Source: an uncultured Candidatus Melainabacteria bacterium
GTDB taxonomy: Bacteria; Cyanobacteriota; Vampirovibrionia; Gastranaerophilales; Gastranaerophilaceae
NCBI GenBank assembly: GCA_949902595.1
Contig: CATLDC010000006.1
Location: 1-64,000 of the forward strand
Length of the DNA: 64,000 bases
Reading direction: 5' to 3'
Under the pieces are notes generated by a model that saw nothing but the letters and a program-made list of their open reading frames with translations, made no database searches and was not told the DNA's origin. The translations under genes and the position numbers were made by a program. Below, piece after piece: positions 63,763-64,000 of the stretch. Within the stretch, counting starts at the first letter, position 1, and every line of letters starts with the position of its first letter.

Positions 63763-64000
63763 ATGGCAAAAAATATCGACTGGGCAAATCTCGGGTTTGG
63801 ATATATGAAGACGGATTACCGTTATGTGTCTAATTTCAAGGATGGAAAATGGGATGAAGGCACAATTACTACTGACGAAAACATTATTATGAACGAGTGC
63901 GCATGCGTTCTTCAATACGCGCAAACATGCTTTGAAGGCATGAAGGCTTACAGAACCGTTGATGGCAAAGTTGTAACATTCAGACCTGACATGAACGCAA
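63763..64000 (+). CDS. ilvE: Branched-chain amino-acid aminotransferase, 5' part
   Basis: The first 79 codons are present. NIDWANLGFGYMKTDYRYVS and VLQYAQTCFEGMKAYR are typical of the long IlvE form, which needs pyridoxal phosphate. AAGGAGGAG precedes the ATG and TATAAT lies near 63731. The rest runs off the window edge. Confidence 0.88.
   Translation, partial: MAKNIDWANLGFGYMKTDYRYVSNFKDGKWDEGTITTDENIIMNECACVLQYAQTCFEGMKAYRTVDGKVVTFRPDMNA

Noticed and set aside
1-64000. Search for CRISPR arrays, rRNA genes and insertion sequences
   Set aside because: No regularly spaced direct repeats, no rRNA sequence and no transposase frame were seen.

Overview
This window is a piece of a bacterial chromosome of low to moderate GC content. 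It is densely packed and mostly housekeeping. Lipopolysaccharide and outer-membrane genes (kdsC, a dTDP-rhamnose operon, an MlaA domain) point to a double-membrane cell. A short stand-alone DprA-like protein of cyanobacterial type, several lineage-restricted membrane proteins carrying a short F-K-S or F-K-G motif, and the low GC content suggest a non-photosynthetic relative of Cyanobacteria (Vampirovibrionia/Melainabacteria, Gastranaerophilales type). That assignment is an inference from gene content; no rRNA is present to confirm it.

Layout. 1-3.0 kb: the end of a possibly frameshifted gene, a regulated promoter, a metallophosphoesterase, an MBL-fold hydrolase and a TPR protein. 3.2-5.8 kb: rpmG, tRNA-Trp, secE, nusG, rplK and rplA, with hairpins before rplK and rplA that mimic the L1 site of 23S rRNA. 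5.9-9.5 kb: the N-terminal transketolase half, a WecG-type glycosyltransferase, a small secreted protein and purB. 9.6-16.9 kb: a HEAT-like protein and rnhA facing a long minus-strand unit aroE-bioD-rsmD-rfbC-rfbB-rfbD-rfbA-dxr. 17-22.7 kb: a ParD/ParE-type module, polA, dnaB and mntP. 22.7-31.3 kb, minus strand: pyrG, gatC, mtaB, a small gene with a possible -1 frameshift, an MlaA-alpha/beta-hydrolase fusion and pcrA. 31.4-40.7 kb: a DprA-like protein, a HEAT protein, kdsC, a large unknown membrane protein, cysS, a SpoIID-like protein and murJ. 40.7-42.2 kb: an annexin-repeat protein behind an operator-flanked promoter. 42.2-46.5 kb: cdd, a zinc-ribbon protein, pgpH, ybeY, dgkA and rpsP. 46.6-50.3 kb: a large lethal-factor-like metallopeptidase and a second annexin-like protein. 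50.3-53.7 kb, minus strand: cca, rsmE and a MATE transporter. 53.7-56 kb: a cobalamin riboswitch with terminator in front of two uncharacterised membrane-associated proteins. 56-61.2 kb, minus strand: rqcH, a small secreted protein, a membrane protein and valS. 61.4-64 kb: an XRE regulator, a secreted protein, a dicarboxylate/amino-acid symporter and the start of a branched-chain aminotransferase.

The strongest candidates for undescribed biology are four. First, the B12-riboswitch-controlled pair of unknown proteins. Second, a family of 28-bp palindromes used as promoter/upstream operator pairs about 170-180 bp apart in front of two unrelated genes. Third, the annexin-type proteins and the neighbouring ATLF-type metallopeptidase, whose start codon lies in a hairpin. 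Fourth, a -1 slippery site extending a small conserved-looking protein. No CRISPR array, rRNA or intact insertion sequence was seen.
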